Below the pieces are notes generated by a model. That model was not told the origin of the DNA, ran no database searches, and was given only the letters and a program-made list of their open reading frames with translations. A DNA stretch of 64,000 nt from Trabulsiella odontotermitis (lineage in GTDB: Bacteria > Pseudomonadota > Gammaproteobacteria > Enterobacterales > Enterobacteriaceae). Positions 53,507 to 61,748 of this stretch are shown here, piece by piece (position 1 is the stretch's first letter; every line of letters starts with the position of its first letter). The DNA lies in the NCBI RefSeq assembly GCF_030053895.1, contig NZ_CP125781.1, positions 1,178,001-1,242,000 on the forward strand, given 5' to 3'. Position numbers and translations under genes: made by a program.

Positions 53507-54687
53507 GCAGGTCATTTCTTCCCAAGCTGACTCGCTGATTAAAATTTCGCGGATCTGGGCCGATTTTTTTCCCGCAAACACATCGAATCAGCCTATTTAG
53601 GCTATTTTTTCCACCATTTCTGGCGTTATTTCCGGTTTTTACTGAGATCTCTCCCACTGACGTATCATTTGGTCCACCCGAAACAGGTTGGCCAGGGTGA
53701 ATAACATCGCCAGTTGGTTATCGTTTTTCAGCAGCCCTTTGTATCTGGCTTTCACGAAGCCGAACTGCCGCTTGATGATGCGAAACGGGTGCTCCACCCT
53801 GGCACGGATGCTGGCTTTCATGTATTCGATGTTGATGGCCGTTTTGTTCTTGCGCGGATGCTGCTTCAAGGTTTTTACCTTGCCGGGACGCTCGGCGATC
53901 AGCCAGTCCACATCCACCTCGGCCAGCTCCTCGCGCTGTGGCGCTCCTTGGTAGCCGGCATCGGCTGAGACAAATTGCTCCTCTCCATGAAGCAGATTAC
54001 CCAGCTGATTGAGGTCATGCTCGTTGGCCGCGGTGGTGACTAGGCTGTGGGTCAGGCCACTCTTGGCATCGACACCAATGTGGGCCTTCATGCCAAAGTG
54101 CCACTGATTGCCTTTCTTGGTCTGATGCATCTCCGGATCGCGTTGCTGCTCTTTGTTCTTGGTAGAGCTGGGTGCCTCAATGATGGTGGCATCCACCAAA
54201 GTGCCTTGGGTCATCATGACGCCTGCTTCGGCCAGCCAGCGATTGATGGTCTTGAACAATTGACGGGCCAGTTGATGCTGCTCGAGCAGGTGGCGGAAAT
54301 TCATGATGGTGGTGCGATCCGGCAGGGCGCTATCCAGGGATAATCGGGCAAACAGGCGCATGGAGGCGATTTCGTACAGGGCATCTTCCATGGCACCGTC
54401 GCTCAGGTTGTACCAATGCTGCATGCAGTGAATACGCAGCATGGTCTCCAGCGGATAGGGCCGTCGGCCATTGCCCGCCTTGGGATAAAACGGCTCGATG
54501 ACTTCCACCATGTTTTGCCATGGCAGAATCTGCTCCATGCGGGAGAGGAAAATCTCTTTTCGGGTCTGACGGCGCTTAGTGCTGAATTCACTATCGGCGA
54601 AGGTGAGTTGATGGCTCATGATGTCCCTCTGGGATGCGCTCCGGATGAATATGATGATCTCATATCAGGAACTTGTTCGCACCTTCC
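53492..54687 (-). mobile_element. IS5, copy 1
   Basis: Starts GGAAGGTGCGAATAAG and ends CTTGTTCGCACCTTCC, the IS5 terminal repeats; length 1,196, about the standard 1,195. The flanks are TAAG on the left and CTAG on the right, so there is no matching 4-base target duplication. Near-identical to copy 2 but in the opposite direction. Confidence 0.95.
53639..54619 (-). CDS. IS5 transposase
   Basis: 326 residues, start MSHQLTFADSEFSTKRRQ as in E. coli IS5. DDE catalytic core: DATIIEAPS, SADAGYQGAP and the VEHPFRIIKRQFG (E) block. Intact, so the element may be active. Confidence 0.96.
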   Translation of the reverse strand: MSHQLTFADSEFSTKRRQTRKEIFLSRMEQILPWQNMVEVIEPFYPKAGNGRRPYPLETMLRIHCMQHWYNLSDGAMEDALYEIASMRLFARLSLDSALPDRTTIMNFRHLLEQHQLARQLFKTINRWLAEAGVMMTQGTLVDATIIEAPSSTKNKEQQRDPEMHQTKKGNQWHFGMKAHIGVDAKSGLTHSLVTTAANEHDLNQLGNLLHGEEQFVSADAGYQGAPQREELAEVDVDWLIAERPGKVKTLKQHPRKNKTAINIEYMKASIRARVEHPFRIIKRQFGFVKARYKGLLKNDNQLAMLFTLANLFRVDQMIRQWERSQ

Positions 54688-54990
54688 CTAGACACTTCCG
54701 GGCCGTTGATAATATTGATTTTCATATTCCGTCGGTGGCATCTGATCGCTTGAACCATGCCGACGCTTACCGTTATAAAACATTTCAATGTAATCAAAAA
54801 TATCGCTGCGTGTTTCTTCCCGTGTTCCGTAGATCTTTTTCTTTATCCCGGCACGCTTCATTAGTCGCCAGACACGGTTAATCCCGCATTGTTGCCCGCT
54901 ATCTCGCAGGTCGAGATGGATCTTGCGATAGCCATAAACACAACCGGATTCCAGCCAGAACTGTTTGATTTGTCCTGTCAGCCTGAGCAT
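54688..54990 (-). pseudogene. IS3-family transposase ORF-B remnant with internal deletion
   Basis: 100 codons. Residues 1-50 (SGCVYGYRKIHLDLRD, GINRVWRLMKRAGIKKKIYG) are from the N-terminal half of an IS3-group ORF-B. It then jumps in frame to the C-terminal end (IEMFYNGKRRHGSSDQMPPTEY). The central DDE region is gone, so it cannot be active. Its TAG stop lies in the CTAG next to IS5 copy 1. The DNA from 54991 to 55200 looks like more IS debris with no gene. Confidence 0.85.
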
Positions 54991-55202
54991 CTGACTGATC
55001 TTTGTTGGTGGAAGAATCCGGCCCGTACTTCTTTATTCAGGCATAAAGACTGTGGGTGGTGATATCGAGACGTGTTGCAACACTGGAAACAGAATGGCCA
55101 CGTAAGCCATTTTAAATGGCTCTGAGGTGTCTGTTAAACCTGTGGCGATTCAGTTACCCCAGGGAATTGAGAGTAAAAGCCCAGAAATATCCGGCATGAA
55201 AA

Positions 55203-55231
55203 AATGCTGATCACCTTAAGTGACCAGCATT
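55203..55231 (-). terminator. Autotransporter terminator
   Basis: AATGCTG-A-TCAC / GTGA-C-CAGCATT stem with loop CTTAA. On the minus strand TTTTTTC follows. Confidence 0.85.
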
Positions 55232-55256
55232 AGGGAAATTCCCGGCTTTCTTAGCA

Positions 55257-58130
55257 TCAGAATGCGACTTTGACGCCCAGCATCGCGGAGGTATCGCTGT
55301 AACCCTTATCCCCCATCTGTTGCGCCACGTTGCCCCACAGGGTGACATTCTTATTCAACTGACCTTCAACACCTGCTTTTACTTCGCCGATATTCTTCGT
55401 GCCAGCGTAGTCCACGCTTTCGCCATTCAGCGTTGCGCCAAAGTCCTTGCTGTTACGGATCCAGTTCACTTCCACAAACGGCTGGAAGTTACGGCCGGTG
55501 TTGTCATCGAGCGAGTTATGACCTTTGCCGAACAGACGGATGCCGAGGCGGGTCTGCAGGTTGCCATCCCCTTTGCCTTCGACACGCGTGCCGTTGGTTT
55601 CTTTATGGGAATCGGCTTTGACGCCCATCCAGGTTGCCTGGGCCTTCGGCTGGATATACACCGCCGACCGCTCGCTCAGATCGCTCAGTTTCCAGGTATA
55701 GCCCGCTTCTACAGAACCGGTAAAACCTTTGGATTTGTATTTCTCCGCGGCAACGTCTTCACCTGAGACGGTGTTGTCAAACCAGTTGTACAGCGCCCAC
55801 GTATCCACATACGCGCCTTCCTGAGTTTCGTTGTTTTGCAGCCAGGTGCCATACATCCCGACGCTGTAACCGTCGATGGATGAATCCGCGCGATAACCCG
55901 TTTTGTTGCTGTTGCTGCGGCTCTTCTGGTTGGCATAACCCGCCATCACGCCGACATGGTAGCGATCCTGATTGTCGGTGCTCCACTGGGCAATGTCGCC
56001 GCCCAGTTGCATGACATAGCGATTGCTCTGAATGCCGAGCTGGCCGCTGTTGTCATGAGCGCGCGTGTGACCGCCGCTGTTACGCAGCCACAGGCTGGTG
56101 ACAGACTCTTCGCCCGTGATGGCGTCGGTGTAATGCGTTTCGCCCAGACGGTCCTGCAGACGATGGTTAAATATCGTATTCGCGGCGTACAGGTTAGCGC
56201 CGTACAGGCCCGCTTCCGGGCGGACCAGCGCTTCCGGTTTTGTCGCCGGGACTTCTGGTGAGGCTGGCGCAGGCGTCGGCGTCGGTTGCGTTGGTTCGAC
56301 GGGGTCAACCGGTTCCGGCGACAGGGCGCTGGTCAGATACCAGTTGTTGGCATTCTGCCCGTTGCCACGCAGCAGGTTATAGTCATACGCACCGGCAACG
56401 ATACGACCGGACTGCTTAAATTCACCGTCAGAGGCACCCGCCACGCTAATCAACTCGATACCGTTGGTGGTCAGCGCGCCGTTACCGCCCGCGTTTTTCA
56501 CCTGGACGGTCGTCGAACCGCTGGTGTTGCCGTTGATGGTCAGATGGTCCGTTTCCGAAGCGTCATCACCCAGCGCGGTGTTCATCACGATATGACCGTT
56601 TTCACCGTGGTAGTCGCCATTCAGCGTTAGCGTCTTAAAGCCAGGTGTGGCGCGGGTGGATCGGCTTGCGGCGCCGTCTTCATGCAGGAAGTTCAGCGTC
56701 GCGTCTTTCAGCGTCAGGTTGGTGACTTTTGAATTTCCGGTGATATCCCAGCGCGTGTTGCCACCGTTCAGCGTCATGTTGATGACGCCGATGTTCGAAT
56801 TCGATACCGTTCGCCAGATTTCAGAATCCCCATAAAGATACGAATTATTCGCCGTGGCGATATCAATGACGGAATGCGGATCGGCAGAGATTTTGCCCCA
56901 CGCGACCAGTTTGACGCCATCGATCGTCGCGGAGTTATAAATCGAATACAGGGTGCCGGCGGTCGTATCGTATGCCTTCTGGCTACCCAGCGTGACGTCG
57001 CCGAGGAAATGTGTTTTTTTGCCGACGCGGTCGAGCAAATAGACGTTTTCGCCGCCTTCTGTATCGACGGTTAATTTGCCGATGATGCTGTTATTTGCTG
57101 AATTAGTGACCCCTGAAATGCGGGATTTTTCTCCCCCTTTCAGGTAGATGTTCGCTTCATGGATCGTGGTGATCGATTTATCGTCGCTGGTATTTGTACC
57201 AAAATGAAGGCCGTAAAGGTCATTGTTGCTAGTCGCATTAATATTCAGCTTATTAACTTCCGTTTCGGCGTTCGCATAAATCGTGAAAAAGCCGGAAACT
57301 GCATTATGCACCGCCGGGTTATAGGCGATGTTGCTCTGCATTTTGATGTTAACTTCATTCATGAAAACATGCTTGCGGGCGCCATTTGCGTCGTTTGTAT
57401 CCGCAAGGTTTACCCCATAGAGCGCACCCTGGGTTGAGGTTTCAAGGTCAACATTTGTTGTCCCGGTAATATTAACCGAGGCTTCATTATTCCATAGCCA
57501 AAGGCCGGATGCTTCATTAATACCAATAGTGTCCGGGCCATTAGAACGGTAGGTTACATTGATATTTTCGGCGTCCATTGACACATGGCTCTGAAGATAG
57601 ATCCCTTCGGCGCGGGCCATAGGAAACAGCATGTTTTCTTTGGTCGTATTAAGATTAATATTCGTGGTGCCTTTCAGCACCAGATGGTTCGAGCCATGTG
57701 CGCCGATCCCGTTGAAGGCCGCGCCTGTGCTGTTGACCGTCAGGTTCTTCGCCGTAAATCGACCGTCGCCATACAGCTCAATCACATCGTCATTACCAAT
57801 TGCGTGGATCTGATCAGAGGTAAAGTTCACGACGGAGCCATCGCCTAAATCCAGCTTTCCACCGTTCTGGCTGATTGCCACATCCGGTGAAATTCCGGCC
57901 TGGCCATTAACGGTTGTTTTGCCATTTACGATTACGTCAGCATTTGGAGAATAAACGCTAATGCGTGACCAGACCGAATCATTATTAATGGTGACCGTTT
58001 GTTCAGGGGATGCGGGAGTTATATAAAGCGAGTCATCCGCCGCACAGGCGGATCCGGAGGCCAGTATTGTACTCATAATAAGTGCAATTTTTCTCGGTTT
58101 GAACTTCCGGTGATAATAGAAAGACAGCAT
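55257..58130 (-). CDS. Type Va autotransporter (AIDA/pertactin-like)
   Basis: 957 residues from ATG 58130, which has AAAGGT nine bases upstream; an ATG seven codons earlier is the alternative. Signal peptide with an extended basic N-region, cut near ACAAD. The passenger (about 32-600) is rich in Asn, Thr and Gly and in beta-helix-like repeats. It is followed by a proline-rich linker (PVEPTQPTPTPAPASPEVP), then a 12-strand beta-barrel of about 290 residues beginning near LYAANTIFNHRLQDRLGE and ending LGVKVAF. Outer-membrane adhesin or surface protein; target unknown. Own terminator, apparently monocistronic. Confidence 0.9.
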   Translation of the reverse strand: MLSFYYHRKFKPRKIALIMSTILASGSACAADDSLYITPASPEQTVTINNDSVWSRISVYSPNADVIVNGKTTVNGQAGISPDVAISQNGGKLDLGDGSVVNFTSDQIHAIGNDDVIELYGDGRFTAKNLTVNSTGAAFNGIGAHGSNHLVLKGTTNINLNTTKENMLFPMARAEGIYLQSHVSMDAENINVTYRSNGPDTIGINEASGLWLWNNEASVNITGTTNVDLETSTQGALYGVNLADTNDANGARKHVFMNEVNIKMQSNIAYNPAVHNAVSGFFTIYANAETEVNKLNINATSNNDLYGLHFGTNTSDDKSITTIHEANIYLKGGEKSRISGVTNSANNSIIGKLTVDTEGGENVYLLDRVGKKTHFLGDVTLGSQKAYDTTAGTLYSIYNSATIDGVKLVAWGKISADPHSVIDIATANNSYLYGDSEIWRTVSNSNIGVINMTLNGGNTRWDITGNSKVTNLTLKDATLNFLHEDGAASRSTRATPGFKTLTLNGDYHGENGHIVMNTALGDDASETDHLTINGNTSGSTTVQVKNAGGNGALTTNGIELISVAGASDGEFKQSGRIVAGAYDYNLLRGNGQNANNWYLTSALSPEPVDPVEPTQPTPTPAPASPEVPATKPEALVRPEAGLYGANLYAANTIFNHRLQDRLGETHYTDAITGEESVTSLWLRNSGGHTRAHDNSGQLGIQSNRYVMQLGGDIAQWSTDNQDRYHVGVMAGYANQKSRSNSNKTGYRADSSIDGYSVGMYGTWLQNNETQEGAYVDTWALYNWFDNTVSGEDVAAEKYKSKGFTGSVEAGYTWKLSDLSERSAVYIQPKAQATWMGVKADSHKETNGTRVEGKGDGNLQTRLGIRLFGKGHNSLDDNTGRNFQPFVEVNWIRNSKDFGATLNGESVDYAGTKNIGEVKAGVEGQLNKNVTLWGNVAQQMGDKGYSDTSAMLGVKVAF

Positions 58131-58383
58131 AAATGTACCTTTTAAATCCATATATTAGCGAGTGGTTTGTAATAAAGTTTAATAAGTGTGTTTCTATCGC
58201 AGTTTTTTATTTCCAATAATGAAATGAAAAAATAGTGAAATCTTTTCTGGGAATATAATTAACACGCTAAGGTTGTATTTTATTATTTGGTTTCTGTTGT
58301 GATTATTTTAGCGACCGATCGGACCAAATCATAATGAAATAGTCTTAAATTTTTCTTGCTATTAAATTCTTTTATATGATTGA
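58131..58383. other. AT-rich upstream region of the autotransporter
   Basis: No gene seen. It holds the minus-strand promoter of the autotransporter and is strongly AT-rich, typical of H-NS-bound horizontally acquired DNA. A GACCGATCGGACC palindrome is at 58312-58324. Confidence 0.4.
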
Positions 58384-58535
58384 TTTAAGATATAAAAACC
58401 TTAAATTATTTGTTTTTTTGGCTTAAAAAACTAAATGAGAGTGGGCGAGCGGAAGGGGTTTAAGATATAAAAACTTTAAATTATTTATTTATCTTTTTTG
58501 GGGACTTAAAAAGCTGAATAAGAGTAGGGCGAGGT
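58384..58535. repeat. Imperfect tandem repeat, two units of about 75 bases
   Basis: Units 58384-58458 and 58459-58535 both begin TTTAAGATATAAAAAC and continue TTAAATTATTT, then TTTTTT...GG...CTTAAAAA, and end GAG.GTGGGCGAG or GAGTAGGGCGAGG. Differences are scattered, so the duplication is not recent. Confidence 0.8.
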
Positions 58536-58804
58536 TAAAATCCAAATTCTTTGAGACATTGACTGAGCGCTGCGCGACTCTCAGTAAAAGTCACCCCCGC
58601 GGCGGCCAGTTTATTTGTGTTGAGCCGCACATCTCGTGCGTCAGGGGCTTCGGACGAAATCAACAGCTCCGGCAGGCGCGCTTCCTGACCCAGCTCGGTA
58701 AGGATATGCCGGGCGATCTCTAAATGTGAATGGGCCGGTTTACGGGGATGGTTACATGTCCGCGCCGCCAGGACAAAAAGTCTGTCGCCATTTTGCCGCC
58801 ATTG
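58535..58804 (-). pseudogene. C-terminal gene fragment, possibly sugar-nucleotide reductase-like
   Basis: Reading the minus strand gives about 89 codons without a stop, ending AALSQCLKEFGF. It includes PAHSHLEIARHILTELG and SSEAPDARDVRLNTNKLAAA. There is no start or N-terminal domain. The pattern of RxxNxxLNTxKL near the end recalls RmlD-type reductases, but the match is weak and the identity uncertain. Confidence 0.45.
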
Positions 58805-58810
58805 CTAAAC

Positions 58811-58848
58811 AAAAAAGGGCTACGCTTTCACGTAACCCTTTGTTTTAT
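58811..58848. terminator. Hairpin next to att-like sequence
   Basis: AAAGGG-C-TACG and CGTA-A-CCCTTT arms around CTTTCA, then TGTTTTATTT on the plus strand. Confidence 0.6.
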
Positions 58849-58849
58849 T

Positions 58850-58866
58850 TGGTGGGCTGGCGGAGT
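58850..58866. other. Degenerate ssrA 3'-end-like attachment sequence
   Basis: TGGTGGGCTGGCGGAGT resembles the reverse complement of the tmRNA gene 3' end (TGGTGGAGCTGGCGGGAGT), the att core used by CP4-57-type elements. GTGCCTAAGAAGGTGCCTAA follows at 58929, of the kind found near such integrases. Together with the CP4-57-like genes this suggests a decayed island border. Confidence 0.35.
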
Positions 58867-59090
58867 CTGAATTGGGTTTGTAATTAAATGAATTTATTGA
58901 ATTAATGTCTAATTCAACTTTTCTATGGTGCCTAAGAAGGTGCCTAAAATTTTTACCATCTTCTTTTGGTGAGAAATGAGAGATTGGTTTGCAGCACTTA
59001 GGGACTCATAAGGCTTCGATCTTTGCTCATGGTAAAATGAGAAATATTATCAATATTTATTTGATTTTTTTAAATGTCAGATGCGATGCC

Positions 59091-59125
59091 GTTGCTATTT
59101 CCGCTACAGTAGCGGAAATAGCAAC
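59091..59125. repeat. Perfect 16-bp inverted repeat with 3-base loop
   Basis: GTTGCTATTTCCGCTA, loop CAG, TAGCGGAAATAGCAAC. No T-run follows on either strand. It lies 27 bases beyond the stop of the cbtA-type toxin gene. Confidence 0.85.
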
Positions 59126-59151
59126 ACTGAGCAGCATGTACTTAGAAAAAT

Positions 59152-59475
59152 TTAAGATCTGGGCAACAGCCCGATGCTCTTTTTGGCACGCAGAATATCC
59201 GTTGCGGTAATGAAGGGCGTTTGCTCTTGCCATGAAAATCCCTTCCGGTCGATACGAACGAGTTCGTACTTTTCGACCAGGAAATTAACCGCATCGGCTA
59301 GAGTTATCCCCGCCTCGATATGTCCCTGAATGGCCGTGTCGTCATGAAATGGTGTGTCGTTGAGTGTCAGGCCGTAGTGGTGCTCCAGTAGATACGTTAA
59401 CAGCTGCTGCCACACCATTACGGGCGACAGGCGTGACGAAACCGGCACCGTGGCCGGTACAGATGAAATTTGCAT
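59152..59475 (-). CDS. cbtA: CbtA/YeeV/YkfI-type toxin (type IV TA)
   Basis: 107 residues from ATG 59475 (AGGA upstream). SPVMVWQQLLTYLLEHHYGL near the start and ITLADAVNFLVEKYELVRID in the centre are diagnostic. Toxins of this family bind FtsZ and MreB and stop cell division and shape. Paired with the antitoxin gene just upstream (31-base gap). Confidence 0.93.
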   Translation of the reverse strand: MQISSVPATVPVSSRLSPVMVWQQLLTYLLEHHYGLTLNDTPFHDDTAIQGHIEAGITLADAVNFLVEKYELVRIDRKGFSWQEQTPFITATDILRAKKSIGLLPRS

Positions 59476-59506
59476 GAGTTGGATCCTGATAAAAGAAGAG
59501 AAGGTG

Positions 59507-59830
59507 TTACCTGGTTGCAAATGCCTGAGGATAAATAACGATGTAAACATAGCCATGAGAGCCGAGAGTGTCAGCTTCACAAGTTAGTCCGTTATGATAC
59601 AACGTGACGCAATGCTGATGGCGCGGATTCAGTTCACCGGTTGTCAGCATCAATTCAAGCTGTTTCATCACTAGCGGAAATGCCTGATCCAGACACAGTG
59701 CCTCCTCCTCGTTAAACGTACCACTAATACCTGCACGGTCCGCCAGAAAATGCAGGCGACAGCCTTCCTGCACAAGCCTTGCACCGAAGCACGGCGAGAT
59801 GTCGCGCTTCAGTCCCCATGAATTTTGCAT
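59507..59830 (-). CDS. cbeA: CbeA/YeeU/YfjZ-type antitoxin
   Basis: 107 residues, start MQNSWGLKRDISPCFGARLV, with AAGGAG upstream. Type IV antitoxin: it stabilises FtsZ and MreB bundles rather than binding the toxin. Typical pairing with cbtA in CP4-44/CP4-57 elements. Confidence 0.93.
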   Translation of the reverse strand: MQNSWGLKRDISPCFGARLVQEGCRLHFLADRAGISGTFNEEEALCLDQAFPLVMKQLELMLTTGELNPRHQHCVTLYHNGLTCEADTLGSHGYVYIVIYPQAFATR

Positions 59831-59851
59831 TTTTCTACTCCTTATTAAATG

Positions 59852-60073
59852 TCAGTTGGTGGTAATGCACATCAGGCGTGTATACGGACCGTGGTTGTCA
59901 CGACGGCGTTCTGCGTAAACCGCCAGCACACCGGAAATCTCCGCGACATCCTGACCGGTATAATGACTGGCGTTGCCGTGCCACTGGTATTTGCCCGTGC
60001 AGTAGCGAAAGATCCGGGAATCCGGATGCTGTCGCTGAATCGCCATCGCGGCCTTTTTATCGATGATTTTCAT
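59852..60073 (-). CDS. DUF987 protein (YeeT/YpjJ family)
   Basis: 73 residues from ATG 60073, with GAGG upstream. It has CTGKYQWHGNASHYTG and a helical tail. Always found between radC-like and cbeA genes in CP4-type islands; function unknown. Confidence 0.88.
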   Translation of the reverse strand: MKIIDKKAAMAIQRQHPDSRIFRYCTGKYQWHGNASHYTGQDVAEISGVLAVYAERRRDNHGPYTRLMCITTN

Positions 60074-60081
60074 GGTTAGCC

Positions 60082-60552
60082 TCATAGCCAGCCACGTTCA
60101 GCAAAAGAAAGCACATCGATGCCAACAATAAGATGGTCCAGCACCCGTACCTCTACCATAGCCAGCGCGTTCACCAGATGTTGAGTGATGTTTCGATCCT
60201 GTTTACTCGGTTCTGTCTCTCCGGATGGATGGTTATGGGCCAGAATCACAGCGGCAGCGTTATGGCGCAGTGCCAGTTTCACCACTTCGCGTGGATGGAC
60301 TTCGGTATGGTTAATCGTGCCCGTAAAGAGCGTCTCGCATTCCAGAAGACGGTTCTGATTATCGAGATATAAAACAAGAAAAACTTCGCGCTCCTGCAGG
60401 GCAAGACGCAGTTGTAGCCAGGTTTTGGTGAAGGTAGTGGAATTAAATTGTTCGCCAGGCTGGCGCTGATATTTTTCCAGTAAGCGGAGAGCGCGACGAA
60501 TGGTGCGTGCTTCAGTTACCGGAAGATCAGGAGGTAGATTTATCTCTGACAT
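60082..60552 (-). CDS. RadC-like JAB/MPN-domain protein (YeeS/YfjY)
   Basis: 156 residues. The JAMM metal motif is present as LAHNHPSGETEPSKQD with an upstream Glu in EVHPREVV. Family of presumed metalloproteases or nucleases; island versions lack the helix-hairpin-helix of long RadC. 8-base gap to DUF987. Confidence 0.92.
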   Translation of the reverse strand: MSEINLPPDLPVTEARTIRRALRLLEKYQRQPGEQFNSTTFTKTWLQLRLALQEREVFLVLYLDNQNRLLECETLFTGTINHTEVHPREVVKLALRHNAAAVILAHNHPSGETEPSKQDRNITQHLVNALAMVEVRVLDHLIVGIDVLSFAERGWL

Positions 60553-60584
60553 GACAGGGCCTTGGAGGTAATAGTTAAAGTCGT

Positions 60585-61403
60585 TTATGAAGCAAGTTGA
60601 AGCATATTTTCAGCCATCACCCACAGAGCGCGATTGAGCTTTACGTCTCCGTCGATACCTTTGACAGCACGGGTTTGAGCACGCTGACCTTTCGTCGTTC
60701 GTCCTGACAGTCCGCCTTTTATCAAGTTCTCCTGAATGCGTTGGTAAGTGGTCCACAGGTCGTTGCTATCATCCTGCCAGCGGCGCGGGGAAAGGATTTG
60801 CGATTCCGTCACCGGCTGATGCTCTTCACCAAAGCGATAGGTTAATGCCGCTTTTGCCATCGCCTGCTGTGCTGGTGGAGGTAACAAAAGCGACTGCATG
60901 GCATCCCGCTTCTCCTCCACCCGGTCAAATATCCCCAGCACTTCGTAAGCCCCTTCAATGACTTTCTCCACCACATTGCCTTTATGTGGCACACGTACCT
61001 CACCAAAACTCTCACCGCAAATCAGCCCGTTCTGGCAGACTGCACGAAATAGCCCCGGCAACATCTGATATGAGCTGGAGCCGTCATGGCTGTTGAGCAG
61101 AATGATTTCCGGTACCTGCTTACCGGTTATTTGCCCTTCACGGCGCAGGCGCAGCATGTGTTTCGTGTGCTCTCGCTTGCTCTGGTCACGCACTCGGGTC
61201 TGGCAGGCAAAGAACGGCTGAAAACCTTCCTGCTTCAGGCTATCAAGCAGTGTGATGGTCGGAATGTAGGTGTAGCGGTCCGAGCGGGATTCATGCTTGT
61301 CGGTACCAAATACACTGGGAACATGGGCCATCAACTCCTCGTTTGTCAGTGGACGGTCGCGGCGAATCTGGTTAATTCGGCCAAAGCGGCTGGCTAATTT
61401 CAT
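60585..61403 (-). CDS. DUF932 protein (YfjQ/YafZ family)
   Basis: 272 residues, AAGGAG before ATG 61403. Conserved FACQTRVRDQSKREHTKHMLR and ILLNSHDGSSSYQMLPGLFRAVCQNGLICG, the phage/plasmid family mark. Function unknown. In CP4-57 an anti-restriction gene (klcA/yfjX type) and other genes separate it from radC; here only 32 bases do. Confidence 0.9.
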   Translation of the reverse strand: MKLASRFGRINQIRRDRPLTNEELMAHVPSVFGTDKHESRSDRYTYIPTITLLDSLKQEGFQPFFACQTRVRDQSKREHTKHMLRLRREGQITGKQVPEIILLNSHDGSSSYQMLPGLFRAVCQNGLICGESFGEVRVPHKGNVVEKVIEGAYEVLGIFDRVEEKRDAMQSLLLPPPAQQAMAKAALTYRFGEEHQPVTESQILSPRRWQDDSNDLWTTYQRIQENLIKGGLSGRTTKGQRAQTRAVKGIDGDVKLNRALWVMAENMLQLAS

Positions 61404-61434
61404 GCTAAAACTCCTTTGTAGTTAACGTAATAAT

Positions 61435-61476
61435 GCAGAAAAGCCACACTTCCGGTCAGAAGTGCGGCTTTTCTGC
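61435..61476. repeat. Long stable inverted repeat upstream of DUF932 gene
   Basis: GCAGAAAAGCC / GGCTTTTCTGC outer arms and an inner CACTTC / GAAGTG pair around CGGTCA make an almost unbroken stem of 18 pairs. It sits 32 bases upstream of the DUF932 start, so it could be an operator, an RNA leader structure or an island repeat. The rest of 61477-61748 holds no gene I can support. Confidence 0.75.
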
Positions 61477-61748
61477 ATGGATGTGATATCGGCAGGGGTA
61501 ACTGTTCTGTTGTTGAAGGGAACGACATTTAGCTCATATCCTCTATGAGCGAGGGGCAAACGCATTGCATTCGGATTTCTGAATTGTAACTGTAGATAGT
61601 AATAAAGCTGGATGCAGATTATTCTCTTGCATCCCTTATGATTATCGTATTTAAATCATGTGATTGTTTTTGTCGAGGCTGAAGTGGTTCAATGCCTAAA
61701 ATATTAGTTATACAATTATTCAGATTGTATCGTTAAAAAGGAGCTTTT

